Shown here piece after piece: positions 35,826-44,740 of a stretch of 64,000 bases of DNA. This DNA comes from Nitrospira sp. (lineage in GTDB: Bacteria; Nitrospirota; Nitrospiria; Nitrospirales; Nitrospiraceae). The translations under genes were made by a program, and so were the position numbers. The stretch lies in contig JAHFEW010000001.1 in the NCBI GenBank assembly GCA_023248215.1, forward strand, positions 118,853 to 182,852, read 5' to 3'. Under the pieces are notes generated by a model. That model was not told the origin of the DNA and did no database searches. It saw only the letters and a list, made by a program, of their open reading frames with translations. Numbering within the stretch: position 1 is the stretch's first letter; each line of letters begins with the position of its first letter.

Positions 35826-36876
35826 GCCTGGACAGGAAATCAGCCTAGAGACTGTAGCCACCCAGCAACCTCTGGTTTCAGTATCGGTGAGCTTTCCTAA
35901 ACTTACGCGACGCGTATTGATTCTTGGAGTTGGGCCTCTCGCCCGAGATCTTTGCCAGACGCTACTGTCGAAACGAACTGGTTTTACAGAAGTCGTCGGG
36001 TTTCTTGATAAGGATGCGAGTCGTGTCGGCGAACGCTTGGTAAATCCGAGTATCATTGGCACGTATGACCAACTATTTGAGATTGCTGAGCGATATCAAG
36101 TTCATACCGTGGCCGTGTGCTTGGAAGATCGTCGTGCGGTCTTGCCTGTCCAAACTCTCCTGGACATGAAAGCAATGGGACGGGATGTAGTGGATGGTCA
36201 CTACTTGTATGAAGAAGAATCTGGGCGTCTTTCAATCGACCATCTCAAGCCGAGTGCGCTCATTTTTTCGACCGGCTTTCGTCGTCGGCTAGTCACGATG
36301 CTGTTGAAGCGTTTTCTGGATATTTTGATTGCGGCAGTGGGGATAGTCTCGCTCTTGCCGCTGGTATTTTTTCTGGCCATTCTCATCAAGCTCGACTCGT
36401 CCGGTCCTGTTTTCTACAGACAAATGCGAGTTGGATTGCGTGGCCGTCCGTATATGATTTGGAAGTTCAGGTCTATGCGTCAGGATGCCGAACAAAGCGG
36501 GGCGAGGTGGGCTTCAAGTGAGGATCCGCGCATAAGCAGAGTTGGTCGATGGATCCGAAAGTGGAGATTGGATGAACTCCCTCAGTTGATCAATGTTATG
36601 AAGGGCGAAATGAGTTTGGTCGGTCCCAGGCCAGAACGACCTGTGTTTGTGCAGGAATTGAGAAATACCATACCATACTATGATTTAAGGCATACCGTCC
36701 GTCCGGGAATCACCGGTTGGGCACAAACGCGTTTTCGGTACGGCGCATCGAAGGAAGACTCTCACGTCAAGCTTCAGTATGATCTCTTCTATGTGAAGAA
36801 TCTGTCATTGATTCTGGATTTACGAATCGTCATTCACACGGCAAAGGTCATGCTAATGGGCGAAGGGGCGCGCTAG
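35809..36876 (+). CDS. Undecaprenyl-phosphate sugar phosphotransferase, short form
   Basis: Initiates repeat-unit synthesis by moving a sugar-1-phosphate to undecaprenyl phosphate. 355 residues from ATG 35809, overlapping the kinase gene by 17 bp. The N-terminal half is a soluble CoA-binding-like domain (RRVLILGVGPLARDLCQTL). One membrane segment (ILIAAVGIVSLLPLVFFLAI, about 166-185) precedes the catalytic domain: WKFRSMRQDAEQSG, LDELPQLINVMKGEMSLVG, then PRPERP. The four N-terminal membrane helices usual in the family (about 460 residues) are missing. Confidence 0.9.
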   Translation: MNSSSKPGQEISLETVATQQPLVSVSVSFPKLTRRVLILGVGPLARDLCQTLLSKRTGFTEVVGFLDKDASRVGERLVNPSIIGTYDQLFEIAERYQVHTVAVCLEDRRAVLPVQTLLDMKAMGRDVVDGHYLYEEESGRLSIDHLKPSALIFSTGFRRRLVTMLLKRFLDILIAAVGIVSLLPLVFFLAILIKLDSSGPVFYRQMRVGLRGRPYMIWKFRSMRQDAEQSGARWASSEDPRISRVGRWIRKWRLDELPQLINVMKGEMSLVGPRPERPVFVQELRNTIPYYDLRHTVRPGITGWAQTRFRYGASKEDSHVKLQYDLFYVKNLSLILDLRIVIHTAKVMLMGEGAR

Positions 36877-36885
36877 AGGGAGCAC

Positions 36886-37815
36886 ATGATTGGGGTGAGT
36901 CCGAGACATTGTCTGTCATTCGACGTCGAGGAGCATTTTCAGGTGTCGGCGTTTGAATCTCCAATGCGCAGGAGGCATTGGGAGCAGTTCGAGAGTCGTG
37001 TAGAGGTCAATACCGAAAGACTGCTTGGGTTGCTGGCCAAGCGCGGAGTGCGAGCGACGTTCTTTGTACTCGGATGGGTAGCAGAGCGGTATCCCTCCTT
37101 GGTCCGTCGAATTGCATCGGGTGGGCATGAAATTGCGTCGCATGGGTACGGTCATGAGCTCATTACGGGTCAAACTCCCGTTGCTTTTCGTGAAGACATT
37201 CGGAAGGCCAAAGGTATTTTAGAGAGCATTCTCTCGCAGCCGGTACTGGGTTACCGCGCTCCAAGCTTTTCCATTACAAAGGATACGATGTGGGCGCCTC
37301 AGATCCTTGTTGAGGAGGGCTATATATACGATTCCAGCATCTTCCCGGTACTTCATGATCGTTATGGCGTACCTTCTGCAAACCCGGCAGTGCACCAGCT
37401 TTTGACAGAATCAGGTCCTTTATGGGAAGTGCCTCCCTCCACCGTTAAATATATGGGTGTGCGATTGCCCGTTGCGGGTGGAGGATATTTTCGTCTGTAT
37501 CCGTATGCGATTTTACGAGCACTCCTTCGCAAGCTAGAAGGAGAAGGTTCTCCATTAGTGATGTATATGCACCCGTGGGAATTCGATCCAGACCAACCAA
37601 GAATGGAAGGATCCCTGGTGTCACGAATGCGACACTACTTGAATCTTGATAAAACGGAAAGTCGAATGAGGGCACTCTTACAGGACTTTTCCTTTGCGCC
37701 GATTCGAGAAGTGTTCCTTCCGATTGAACAGATGTACCGCGAACGCGTGCATTCTTGGCCTGTTACGGGACAGTCACCTTCTTCTACGAGTGCATTCTCG
37801 GCCTTGTTTAGTTGA
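36886..37815 (+). CDS. Polysaccharide deacetylase, XrtA-system type
   Basis: NodB-fold deacetylase of 309 residues that probably removes N-acetyl groups from the polysaccharide. Motifs: LSFDVEEHFQVSAF (catalytic Asp and metal Asp region), IASHGYGHELITGQ (metal histidines) and GYRAPSFSI. The C-terminal part with PWEFDPDQPRM matches the DUF3473 tail found in the TIGR03006 subfamily. No signal peptide, as usual in this group. It starts 9 bases after the sugar transferase and is the last gene before an IS3 copy. Confidence 0.9.
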   Translation: MIGVSPRHCLSFDVEEHFQVSAFESPMRRRHWEQFESRVEVNTERLLGLLAKRGVRATFFVLGWVAERYPSLVRRIASGGHEIASHGYGHELITGQTPVAFREDIRKAKGILESILSQPVLGYRAPSFSITKDTMWAPQILVEEGYIYDSSIFPVLHDRYGVPSANPAVHQLLTESGPLWEVPPSTVKYMGVRLPVAGGGYFRLYPYAILRALLRKLEGEGSPLVMYMHPWEFDPDQPRMEGSLVSRMRHYLNLDKTESRMRALLQDFSFAPIREVFLPIEQMYRERVHSWPVTGQSPSSTSAFSALFS

Positions 37816-38075
37816 TGTTGCACTCACAGTGTGCTGTCCAAACGGACGGATCCATTGCGGCGTTGATGGTGTCGTAGCTTCCAGCGAGATTGAGGCGTAT
37901 CAGCTAGACACGTTGCTCGTCTTGATCGGGGGAGCGGGGGTCAGCTCAATGTGATGGCGCTCCATCAGGTTAGAAAGTTAGCCGCCTGCCAAAACTCAAT
38001 TGTTGCTATCCCATAGACCAAGAGGGGTTCGTGCACTTGAGGACCAGAATCCTTTCCTGCATGCTGTGCTACTCT
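37816..38075. other. Short non-coding stretch before the IS3 copy
   Basis: No intact gene. One frame (about 37823-37950) reads VALTVCCPNGRIHCGVDGVV and LDTLLVLIGGAGV, which faintly recalls the DJ-1/PfpI sensor domain of GlxA-type AraC regulators; it stops soon after. Confidence 0.3.
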
Positions 38076-38140
38076 TGCCCTCCCCCGATTTTATAGACTC
38101 CTCAATAAGAGGGGAGAATCGTGAAATCGCAGGTGCCACC

Positions 38141-38430
38141 ATGGCAGAGGTCACGCGACGTTGGTATACCGAGGCATTTAAGCGTGAGGCGGCCTGCCAC
38201 ATGGCCCAAGTGGCCCGGGACCTGTGGATTCCGGACAACGTGTTATCCTGCTGGAGATTGGAGCACCTGCAGACGGGAGGCCCACGGCACCACTCGGGCC
38301 GCCCAGCGCGCCGAATCCGAGGAACTCGTGCGGGGTGAAATGGGAGCCGGCGCGGGTGACCCAGGAGCGGGATTTTTTACGACGGGCGGCGGCGTTCTTC
38401 GCGAGGGAGCACCAATGAAAGCCCAGGCCA
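38141..38430 (+). pseudogene. IS3-family transposase OrfA, frameshifted
   Basis: Conserved OrfA pieces lie in three frames: MAEVTRRWYTEAFKREAACH and AQVARDLWIPDNVLSCWRLE in the first, GTTRAAQRAESEELV in the second, TQERDFLRRAAAFFAREHQ in the third. Part of the HTH between FKREA and AQVARDL is deleted. No functional product is possible. Confidence 0.8.
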
Positions 38431-39278
38431 TTCACCACCACAGCCGCCGCTACCCCATCCGACTCATGTGCCGTGCGCTCATGGGCTCGCCCGCGGGGTA
38501 TTACGCCTGGAGAGATCGGCCCGAAAGTGACCAGTCAGTGCGCAACCGTACCTTGCTCTCAGCCATCCGGATGATTCACGGACAGAGTCGCCATATTGAC
38601 AGGAGTCCGAGCACCTGGCAGGCGCTCGTGCAGCGAGGGCATCGGGAGGGCGAGCACCGCGTCGCCCGGCTGATGCGGACCGACGGTATCCGCGCCAAGA
38701 CCGTGAAGAAGTGGCGCGCCACCATCCAGTCCCGTCACCGGTTGCCCGTGGCGGCGAACCGGTTCAATTGCCAGTTCACAGTGACGAAGCCCGCCCGCGC
38801 GTGGGCCGGGGACATCACCTACGTCTGGACCAGGGACGGCTGGTTCCATCTCACAGTGGTCCTCGAGCTCCACTCGTGTGCCGTGACCGGCTGGGCGATG
38901 GGAGGGCAGCTCACGAGAGCGCTCACACAGCAGGCGCTGACAATGGCGATCCACTATCGCACTTCCCAGGCGGAGCTGCTGCACCCCTCGGATCGGGACA
39001 GCCAGTATGTCGCCAGGGGCATACCAACAGCTGCCCACCCGCGCGGGATGACCGGCAGCATGTCTCGACGGCGGCGCAGCTGGGACAATGCCCCCGTCGA
39101 GAGTTTTTTCGGGGCCCTCAAGGGCGAGATCATCTATCATCGCCAGTACCGCGCACAGGAAGAGGCGACACAGGCCATTCTCGAGTATATCGAGGTGTTC
39201 TATAATCGGCTACGCCGTCACTCCACACTCGGCTACTATTCCCCGGTCGAGTTTGAAGCGAGGACAGCTGTGGCTTAA
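38415..39278 (+). CDS. IS3-family transposase OrfB (element inactive)
   Basis: 287 codons from ATG 38415, still open. It has HHHSRRYPIRLMCRALMGSP, AGDITYVWTRDGWFHL (first Asp), HPSDRDSQYVARGI (second Asp, with the normal Gly changed to Asp) and WDNAPVESFFGALKGEII (Glu). SRHIDRSPSTWQAL replaces the usual ATYGSPSIWRAL. Because OrfA is destroyed and OrfB depends on a frameshift fusion, the copy is unlikely to be active. Confidence 0.8.
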   Translation: MKAQAIHHHSRRYPIRLMCRALMGSPAGYYAWRDRPESDQSVRNRTLLSAIRMIHGQSRHIDRSPSTWQALVQRGHREGEHRVARLMRTDGIRAKTVKKWRATIQSRHRLPVAANRFNCQFTVTKPARAWAGDITYVWTRDGWFHLTVVLELHSCAVTGWAMGGQLTRALTQQALTMAIHYRTSQAELLHPSDRDSQYVARGIPTAAHPRGMTGSMSRRRRSWDNAPVESFFGALKGEIIYHRQYRAQEEATQAILEYIEVFYNRLRRHSTLGYYSPVEFEARTAVA

Positions 39279-39308
39279 CCGAGTGTCCACACAATTGGGG
39301 GAGGGGCA

Positions 39309-39840
39309 GGCTGGCGCGAGAACGCATGCTGATTTGACCAAGGCGAACCACCTCTTCTCAGGAATATTCGACCGTGCCATCCTACCCCACACTCTTGATC
39401 TTATTGTTGATGTGTGCCCAGCTCTGAAGACCTGTGGGGTGCATGCTTGCGCCGTGGGGAGTTTGGATCGCTGTTGTGCCTGGGATCAGCCAGTGTCGCG
39501 AAGTCTTGTATCTCATTGTCGATAAAAATTCTGTTTGAAGAGGTGTTTCGGCCGGAAGATGTTATTGTATGGACTGTAGCAGTGTCATACCTGCGACGGC
39601 GAACTTGCCGGGAGCTTCCCTTGACCGAATTGTATTGGGGGGAGCTTGATCATAGAGATTGTGACTATGATCTGGTGAGTGGAATTCGGACTATGAAGCA
39701 CAAAGACTTAAGGCCCGTCCGATGTCCTAGGGCGTTGGGGGAGAGGGCGCAGCGGTCTCCCAGACTTGCGTCGTTTTACCGAATGTGCATATCCATGATG
39801 ACAAAGTTGGCATGAACTATCGACTGCTGGAGGTATGGCC
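39309..39840. other. Non-coding stretch upstream of rfbF
   Basis: No recognisable gene in about 530 bases. A 133-codon frame (39414-39815) has no family features and no ribosome site. The stretch probably carries the promoter of the rfbF operon, but no clear -35/-10 pair was found. Confidence 0.45.
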
Positions 39841-40611
39841 ATGAAAGCGGTGATTTTGGCTGGTGGATTGGGAACTCGGCTGTCTGAAGAAACGGTACTT
39901 CGTCCAAAGCCCATGGTAGAGATTGGTGGCAAGCCCATCTTGTGGCATATCATGCAGATCCATGCTGTGTATGGCATCACCGAATTCATTGTCGCTCTGG
40001 GGTATAAAGGGGAGATGATCAAGGAATACTTCCTGAATTTTTTCGCCATCAACAACGACTTGTCGGTTGACCTGTCTACGGGGAAAACGACCATCCATGA
40101 TGGAAACCAACCGAAGTGGACCGTTCACCTGGCTGACACAGGACAGACGACGCAAACCGGTGGACGGGTAAAACGTTTGAAGAAATGGCTCGGGAGCGAT
40201 GAAACATTCATGTTGACCTACGGAGATGGGGTAGCCGACCTGAACATCAACAATTTGCTGGAGTTTCACCGTTCTCATGGCAAACTTGCGACAATGACTT
40301 CGGTCCGTTCCCCGGCACGATTTGGTCGCATCGGCTTTGACGGTGACCGGGTAACTGAGTTTTTCGAAAAACCGGAGTCGGGAGAGGGGTGGATTAACGG
40401 AGGTTTCTTTGTCCTAAGTACGAAGGCCCTAGACTATATTGACGGTGATCACAGTGTCTGGGAACGTGATCCCGTCGAGCGTCTCGCTCATGCCGGCCAG
40501 ATGGTGGGGTACAAGCACTATGGATTTTGGTCCTGCATGGATACCTTGAAGGAAAAGGAATATCTGGAGGGGCTGTGGCGATCCGGCAAGGCCCCGTGGA
40601 AGATGTGGTAG
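39841..40611 (+). CDS. rfbF: Glucose-1-phosphate cytidylyltransferase
   Basis: Makes CDP-glucose from CTP and glucose-1-phosphate, the first step to CDP-linked deoxysugars. The activation motif AVILAGGLGTRLSEET and RPKPMVEIGGKPILWHIM are at the N-terminus. FMLTYGDGVADLNI and FFEKPESGEGWINGGFFV follow. Length 256 residues. ATG 39841 is chosen because GGAGG lies seven bases before it; the ATG at 39835 is too close. A CDP-glucose 4,6-dehydratase gene, the usual neighbour, is not seen. Confidence 0.94.
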   Translation: MKAVILAGGLGTRLSEETVLRPKPMVEIGGKPILWHIMQIHAVYGITEFIVALGYKGEMIKEYFLNFFAINNDLSVDLSTGKTTIHDGNQPKWTVHLADTGQTTQTGGRVKRLKKWLGSDETFMLTYGDGVADLNINNLLEFHRSHGKLATMTSVRSPARFGRIGFDGDRVTEFFEKPESGEGWINGGFFVLSTKALDYIDGDHSVWERDPVERLAHAGQMVGYKHYGFWSCMDTLKEKEYLEGLWRSGKAPWKMW

Positions 40612-40617
40612 GACGCC

Positions 40618-41814
40618 GTGCGATCAGATTTCCTGGTCATTGGCGGTGGAGTGATTGGCCTGAACATTGCGCGCAGGATCCGACGAACATTTCCAGGTGC
40701 GTCGGTGCATCTCGTCGAAAAAGAGGCGGATTGCGGTCTGCACGCGAGTGGTCGCAATAGCGGGGTCTTACATGCAGGATTCTATTATTCGCCAGACAGT
40801 TTGAAAGCGAAGTTTACGTGGAGCGGCAATCGTCTCTTGACCGAGTACTGTGACGCGAAGGGGATTCCACTCAATAAGTGCGGCAAGCTAGTTGTCGCAA
40901 GAGATCAGGCTGATCACGCAGGGCTCGATGAACTGCTTCGGCGAGGGCGCGCAAACGAGATCCCACTTGAGGAGATCTCGGAGAAGGAAGCCAAAGCAAT
41001 TGAACCGCGAGTGAGGACCTGCGCGCGTGCGCTGTTTTCGCCTTCGACGTCAACGGTCGACCCTACGCAGGTCATGCAGGCGATGAAAAAGGATGCAGTT
41101 GATGAGGGGGTGCAGCTCCATTGCGGGGTTCGATACCTTTCATCATCCAAGGGGCGGGTCTTGACGACGGAAGGTACGCATGACGTCGGGTATGTCGTGA
41201 ATGCAGCCGGGCTCTATGCTGATCGCATAGCGCGAGAGTTTGGGTTTTCTGAACACTATCGAATTCTCCCTTTCAAAGGGCTCTATCTCTATTCCAGCGA
41301 ACCTGCTGGGTCGATTCGCACGAACATCTATCCCGTTCCAGATTTAAAGAATCCATTTCTGGGGGTTCACTTCACGGTGGCGGCCAGTGGAAAGGCTAAG
41401 ATCGGTCCTACAGCAATTCCAGGACTGTGGAGGGAACATTACGGCGGGGTGGCGAACTTTCACTGGAACGAATTTCTCGAAGTGGCCATGCGCGGGGTTG
41501 GGTTATTGGCCACCTCCAACTTCGATTTTAAGTCCCTTGCGATTCGTGAAATGGCGAAGTATTCGAAATCGACCATGATTTCACTGGCGAGTCAGTTGGC
41601 GGAAGGGGTCAAGTCCGAGCATTATCAGAGCTGGGGGAAGCCGGGGATTCGAGCGCAACTCGTCGATATCAGGAAGCGTAAACTCGAAATGGATTTTGTC
41701 TTGGAGGGCGATCAGCGTTCGATGCATGTCCTGAACGCCGTTTCTCCTGCCTTTACCTGCTCGCTTCCATTTTCAGACTACGTATGTCAGCAAATCAAAG
41801 CCACCTTAAGTTGA
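40618..41814 (+). CDS. FAD-dependent oxidoreductase, LhgO-like
   Basis: Flavoenzyme of the DAO family, 398 residues from a GTG start 6 bases after rfbF. The dinucleotide-binding motif FLVIGGGVIGLNIARRI is at the N-terminus, then ASGRNSGVLHAGFYYSPDSL, characteristic of L-2-hydroxyglutarate oxidases (LhgO/YgaF). VVNAAGLYADRIA is the second flavin motif. The place inside a sugar cluster suggests oxidation of a hydroxyacid or sugar intermediate rather than 2-hydroxyglutarate repair; that is inference. Confidence 0.82.
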   Translation: MRSDFLVIGGGVIGLNIARRIRRTFPGASVHLVEKEADCGLHASGRNSGVLHAGFYYSPDSLKAKFTWSGNRLLTEYCDAKGIPLNKCGKLVVARDQADHAGLDELLRRGRANEIPLEEISEKEAKAIEPRVRTCARALFSPSTSTVDPTQVMQAMKKDAVDEGVQLHCGVRYLSSSKGRVLTTEGTHDVGYVVNAAGLYADRIAREFGFSEHYRILPFKGLYLYSSEPAGSIRTNIYPVPDLKNPFLGVHFTVAASGKAKIGPTAIPGLWREHYGGVANFHWNEFLEVAMRGVGLLATSNFDFKSLAIREMAKYSKSTMISLASQLAEGVKSEHYQSWGKPGIRAQLVDIRKRKLEMDFVLEGDQRSMHVLNAVSPAFTCSLPFSDYVCQQIKATLS

Positions 41815-41824
41815 GGGAGTGCCA

Positions 41825-42907
41825 ATGAAGATTTTGGTCACCGGCAACATGGGTTATGTCGGACCATTAGTGCTACGTCGCTTGCGGGAGTCCCATCCGG
41901 GGGCAACGCTCATCGGGTATGACATGGGGTACTTTGCGCATTGCCTGACGGGTGCGCCGCGGTTTCCTGAAAGTCGGGCTGACGTGCAGTACTTCGGAGA
42001 TATTCGACAGGTGCCGGAGGGAATTCTGAGAGGTGTCGATGGCGTCGTTCATCTCTGTGCCATCTCCAACGATCCCATGGGTGCTCTGTATGAAGATGTG
42101 ACGTTGACGATCAACCATCGAGCCAGCATTGATCTCGCACAAAAAGCAAAGCAAGCTGGGGTCAAGAAGTTTGTCTTTGCCTCCAGTTGCAGTGTCTATG
42201 GGTTTGCAGAAGGTGGTCCCCGCCGAGAAGAAGACGCACTGAATCCTCTTACAGCGTACGCGAAATCGAAGGTAGCTACCGAACGTGACCTCGCGTCGCT
42301 GGTATCGGACACTTTCACGGCAACGTGTCTTCGATTTTCCACCGCCTGTGGGATGAGTGATCGTTTGCGACTGGATCTTGTCCTGAATGATTTTGTCGCC
42401 GGTGCGCTTGCCTTGAAACGCATTAATATTTTGAGCGATGGAACCCCATGGCGTCCGCTCATTCATGTCAAAGACATGGCGCGCGCGATCGATTGGGCCG
42501 TGCAGCGAAACCATCGGGATGGTGGAACCTGTTTGACGCTTAATGTGGGAAGCGATGCGTGGAATTATCAAGTGAAGGACCTGGCAGCAGCAGTGGCGCA
42601 GATGATTCCCGACGTGGAGGTGTCGATCAATAAGGATGCCCAGCCCGACAAACGCTCCTATCGGGTGAATTTTGATAAATTTACCAAGTTAGCGCAAGGA
42701 TTTCTCCCGGCAGTGGATCTTCCCAATGCAGTGGTGGATCTCCGTGATGGCTTGACGGCAATGAAGTTCCAGGACCCTCATTTCAGAACGGGTGAGTTCA
42801 TGCGGCTGGTTACATTGAAGCGCCTTCGGGAGAACGGACACCTGACCGACAATCTTGAATGGACAGAGGGACCCACTCTGAGAGCAAAAGGAGTCGGCAG
42901 CGCATAG
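41825..42907 (+). CDS. NAD-dependent epimerase/dehydratase (extended SDR)
   Basis: 360-residue sugar-nucleotide SDR. ATG 41825 follows GAGGGAG. The Rossmann motif is KILVTGNMGYVGP, a variant of GxxGxxG. The active site shows FASSCSVYGFAEGG with AYAKSKVATE, giving the Ser and YxxxK. The C-terminal half has WRPLIHVKDMARAIDWAV. It may be an epimerase, reductase or 4,6-dehydratase on the CDP-sugar; the sequence does not decide. Confidence 0.85.
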   Translation: MKILVTGNMGYVGPLVLRRLRESHPGATLIGYDMGYFAHCLTGAPRFPESRADVQYFGDIRQVPEGILRGVDGVVHLCAISNDPMGALYEDVTLTINHRASIDLAQKAKQAGVKKFVFASSCSVYGFAEGGPRREEDALNPLTAYAKSKVATERDLASLVSDTFTATCLRFSTACGMSDRLRLDLVLNDFVAGALALKRINILSDGTPWRPLIHVKDMARAIDWAVQRNHRDGGTCLTLNVGSDAWNYQVKDLAAAVAQMIPDVEVSINKDAQPDKRSYRVNFDKFTKLAQGFLPAVDLPNAVVDLRDGLTAMKFQDPHFRTGEFMRLVTLKRLRENGHLTDNLEWTEGPTLRAKGVGSA

Positions 42908-42962
42908 GGTCCCCACGGAATATTGGTTCGGGTCAATCACGGTGAAGAAGGAGGGCGTTCAT

Positions 42963-44198
42963 ATGGGGCAATCACTCTGCCGGTCATGCGGGGCGACGCT
43001 GGATCATACGTTTGTCGATCTGGGCATGTCCCCGTTAGCCAATTCTTATATCAGACCCGAGCAACTCAATCGCATGGAGCCGTTTTACCCACTGCACGTG
43101 TATGTTTGCGAGAAGTGTCTACTCGTCCAGTTAGAACAATTTTCGTCTCCGCACGATATCTTTTCTGACTATGCCTACTTTTCTTCCTTTTCAGATTCGT
43201 GGCTCGCACACGCGAAGGCCTATGTCGATATGATTGCCGAGCGCTTCCACCTTGACCACAAGGCGAAGGTGGTTGAGATTGCAAGCAATGACGGATATCT
43301 ATTGAGAAATTTTGTGGCGCGAGGGATCCCGGTGCTTGGGGTTGAGCCGGCCGCTAATGTTGCGGAGGTGGCAAAGAAGAATGGTATCAATACGAGAGTG
43401 GCCTTCTTTGGCGAGAAAACGGCTCTCGACCTGAAGGAAGACGGGTGGTCGGCAGACCTGATCATTGGCAATAATGTCTTGGCCCACGTCCCGGAGTTGA
43501 ACGATTTCGTCAAGGGGTTGAAAGTGCTGCTGAAGCCAACGGGGCTGATCACCATGGAGTTCCCTCATCTTCTCCAGCTGATGGAGCACAACCAGTTTGA
43601 TACGATTTATCACGAACATTTTTCCTATTTTTCTTTCCTTGCGGTAGAGCAGGTCTTTGCCCGCCACGGCATGAGATTGTTTGATGTCGAAGAGCTGTCG
43701 ACCCATGGCGGGTCACTCCGTATCTATGCCTGCCACGATCAGGATGACTCCAAGCCTATTCAGTCGCGGGCACGAGAGCTCAAATCACGAGAGAACCTTG
43801 CCGGATTTGGCGAACTGAATCACTACCTCTCGTTTGCTCCAAAGGTTGAGGCCACGAAGCGGAAACTGCTCTCATTTTTAATCTCCGCTAGGCAAGAAGG
43901 GAAGCGAGTGGTTGGCTATGGGGCTCCGGCCAAGGGCAATACGTTGCTTAATTATTGCGGCGTGCGAACGGATCTGATGAACTACACGGTTGATCGCAGC
44001 CCGCATAAGCAAGGTCAGTTTCTTCCTGGGGTGCACATTCCGATCTATGCACCCGAGCAGATCCGCCAGACTCGGCCTGACTATGTACTCATTCTCCCGT
44101 GGAATCTCCGGGACGAGGTCATGCAGCAAATGGCCTTCATTCGTGAGTGGGGAGGGAAGTTCGTGGTTCCCATCCCAGAAGTGAAAGTCTATCCATGA
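42963..44198 (+). CDS. Zinc-binding sugar C-methyltransferase
   Basis: SAM-dependent methyltransferase of 411 residues. The N-terminal zinc site has CRSCGATL and CEKCLLVQLEQ, followed by a Rossmann methyltransferase domain (KVVEIASNDGYLLRNF), the EFPHLLQLMEHNQFDTIYHE segment with the paired histidines, and a C-terminal domain with VVGYGAPAKGNTLLNYCG. This is the layout of TylC3/NovU-type enzymes that methylate a sugar carbon. ATG 42963 has AAGGAGGG eight bases upstream. Ends in a 4-base overlap with the next gene. Confidence 0.9.
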   Translation: MGQSLCRSCGATLDHTFVDLGMSPLANSYIRPEQLNRMEPFYPLHVYVCEKCLLVQLEQFSSPHDIFSDYAYFSSFSDSWLAHAKAYVDMIAERFHLDHKAKVVEIASNDGYLLRNFVARGIPVLGVEPAANVAEVAKKNGINTRVAFFGEKTALDLKEDGWSADLIIGNNVLAHVPELNDFVKGLKVLLKPTGLITMEFPHLLQLMEHNQFDTIYHEHFSYFSFLAVEQVFARHGMRLFDVEELSTHGGSLRIYACHDQDDSKPIQSRARELKSRENLAGFGELNHYLSFAPKVEATKRKLLSFLISARQEGKRVVGYGAPAKGNTLLNYCGVRTDLMNYTVDRSPHKQGQFLPGVHIPIYAPEQIRQTRPDYVLILPWNLRDEVMQQMAFIREWGGKFVVPIPEVKVYP

Positions 44199-44740
44199 TC
44201 TTCACGGAAACCGTCCTCAAAGGCGCGTTCGTGATTGAGCCTGAGCCGATGAAGGATGAGCGGGGGATGTTTGCAAGGGTGTGGTGTCAGAAAGAGTTCG
44301 AAGCGCAGGGTCTCAAGGTGACGTGGGTTCAAAATAATCTCTCGGTGAACAGCCGCAAAGGAACCATGCGCGGCATGCACTATCAAGTTGCTCCGCACGA
44401 GGAGGTAAAACTTGTGCAGTGTACGATGGGAGCCATCTATGACGTCATTGCCGATTTGCGACCGACGTCCCCGACGTATTGCCACTACGTCGGTGTGGTG
44501 TTGTCCGCTGAGAATCATCGGATGCTCTTCATTCCCGAAACATTCGCCCACGGATTTCTGACTCTTCAGGATAAGTCGGAAGTGTTCTACCACATGTCTG
44601 CGTTCCATGCGCCGGGCTCTGCATGCGGATTCCGATGGGACGATCCCACGTTCTGCATTGAGTGGCCCGAGGCCATTACCTCAATGTCGGAGAAGGATCG
44701 AAGCTGGCCAACATTTCTCCCTGATCGCGGAACGCTCTGA
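44195..44740 (+). CDS. rfbC: dTDP-4-dehydrorhamnose 3,5-epimerase family protein
   Basis: Cupin-fold sugar epimerase of 181 residues. DERGMFARVWCQKEFEAQG, RGMHYQVAPHEEVKLVQCTM (catalytic His) and FIPETFAHGFLTLQDKSEV (catalytic Tyr region) are typical. In this context the substrate is probably the 4-keto sugar made in the CDP pathway, not dTDP-rhamnose; no rfbA or rfbB is present. Overlaps both neighbours (ATGA and TGATG). Confidence 0.88.
   Translation: MIFTETVLKGAFVIEPEPMKDERGMFARVWCQKEFEAQGLKVTWVQNNLSVNSRKGTMRGMHYQVAPHEEVKLVQCTMGAIYDVIADLRPTSPTYCHYVGVVLSAENHRMLFIPETFAHGFLTLQDKSEVFYHMSAFHAPGSACGFRWDDPTFCIEWPEAITSMSEKDRSWPTFLPDRGTL

Larger units (their letters stand above)
38076..39308 (+). 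mobile_element. Degenerate IS3-family element
   Basis: Imperfect inverted ends: TGCCCTCCCCCGATTTTATA on the left and, on the other strand, TGCCCCTCCCCCAATTGTGT on the right. It holds a broken orfA and an open orfB. It separates the polysaccharide export module from the sugar-precursor cluster. The relic at 18627-18838 comes from the same kind of element. Confidence 0.75.

Noticed and set aside
39414..39815. 133-codon frame before rfbF as a gene
   Set aside because: No homology recognised, atypical composition and no ribosome site; treated as non-coding.
41873..42571. 232-codon minus-strand frame in the SDR gene
   Set aside because: Shadow of the SDR coding sequence, which is well supported by motifs and a ribosome site.
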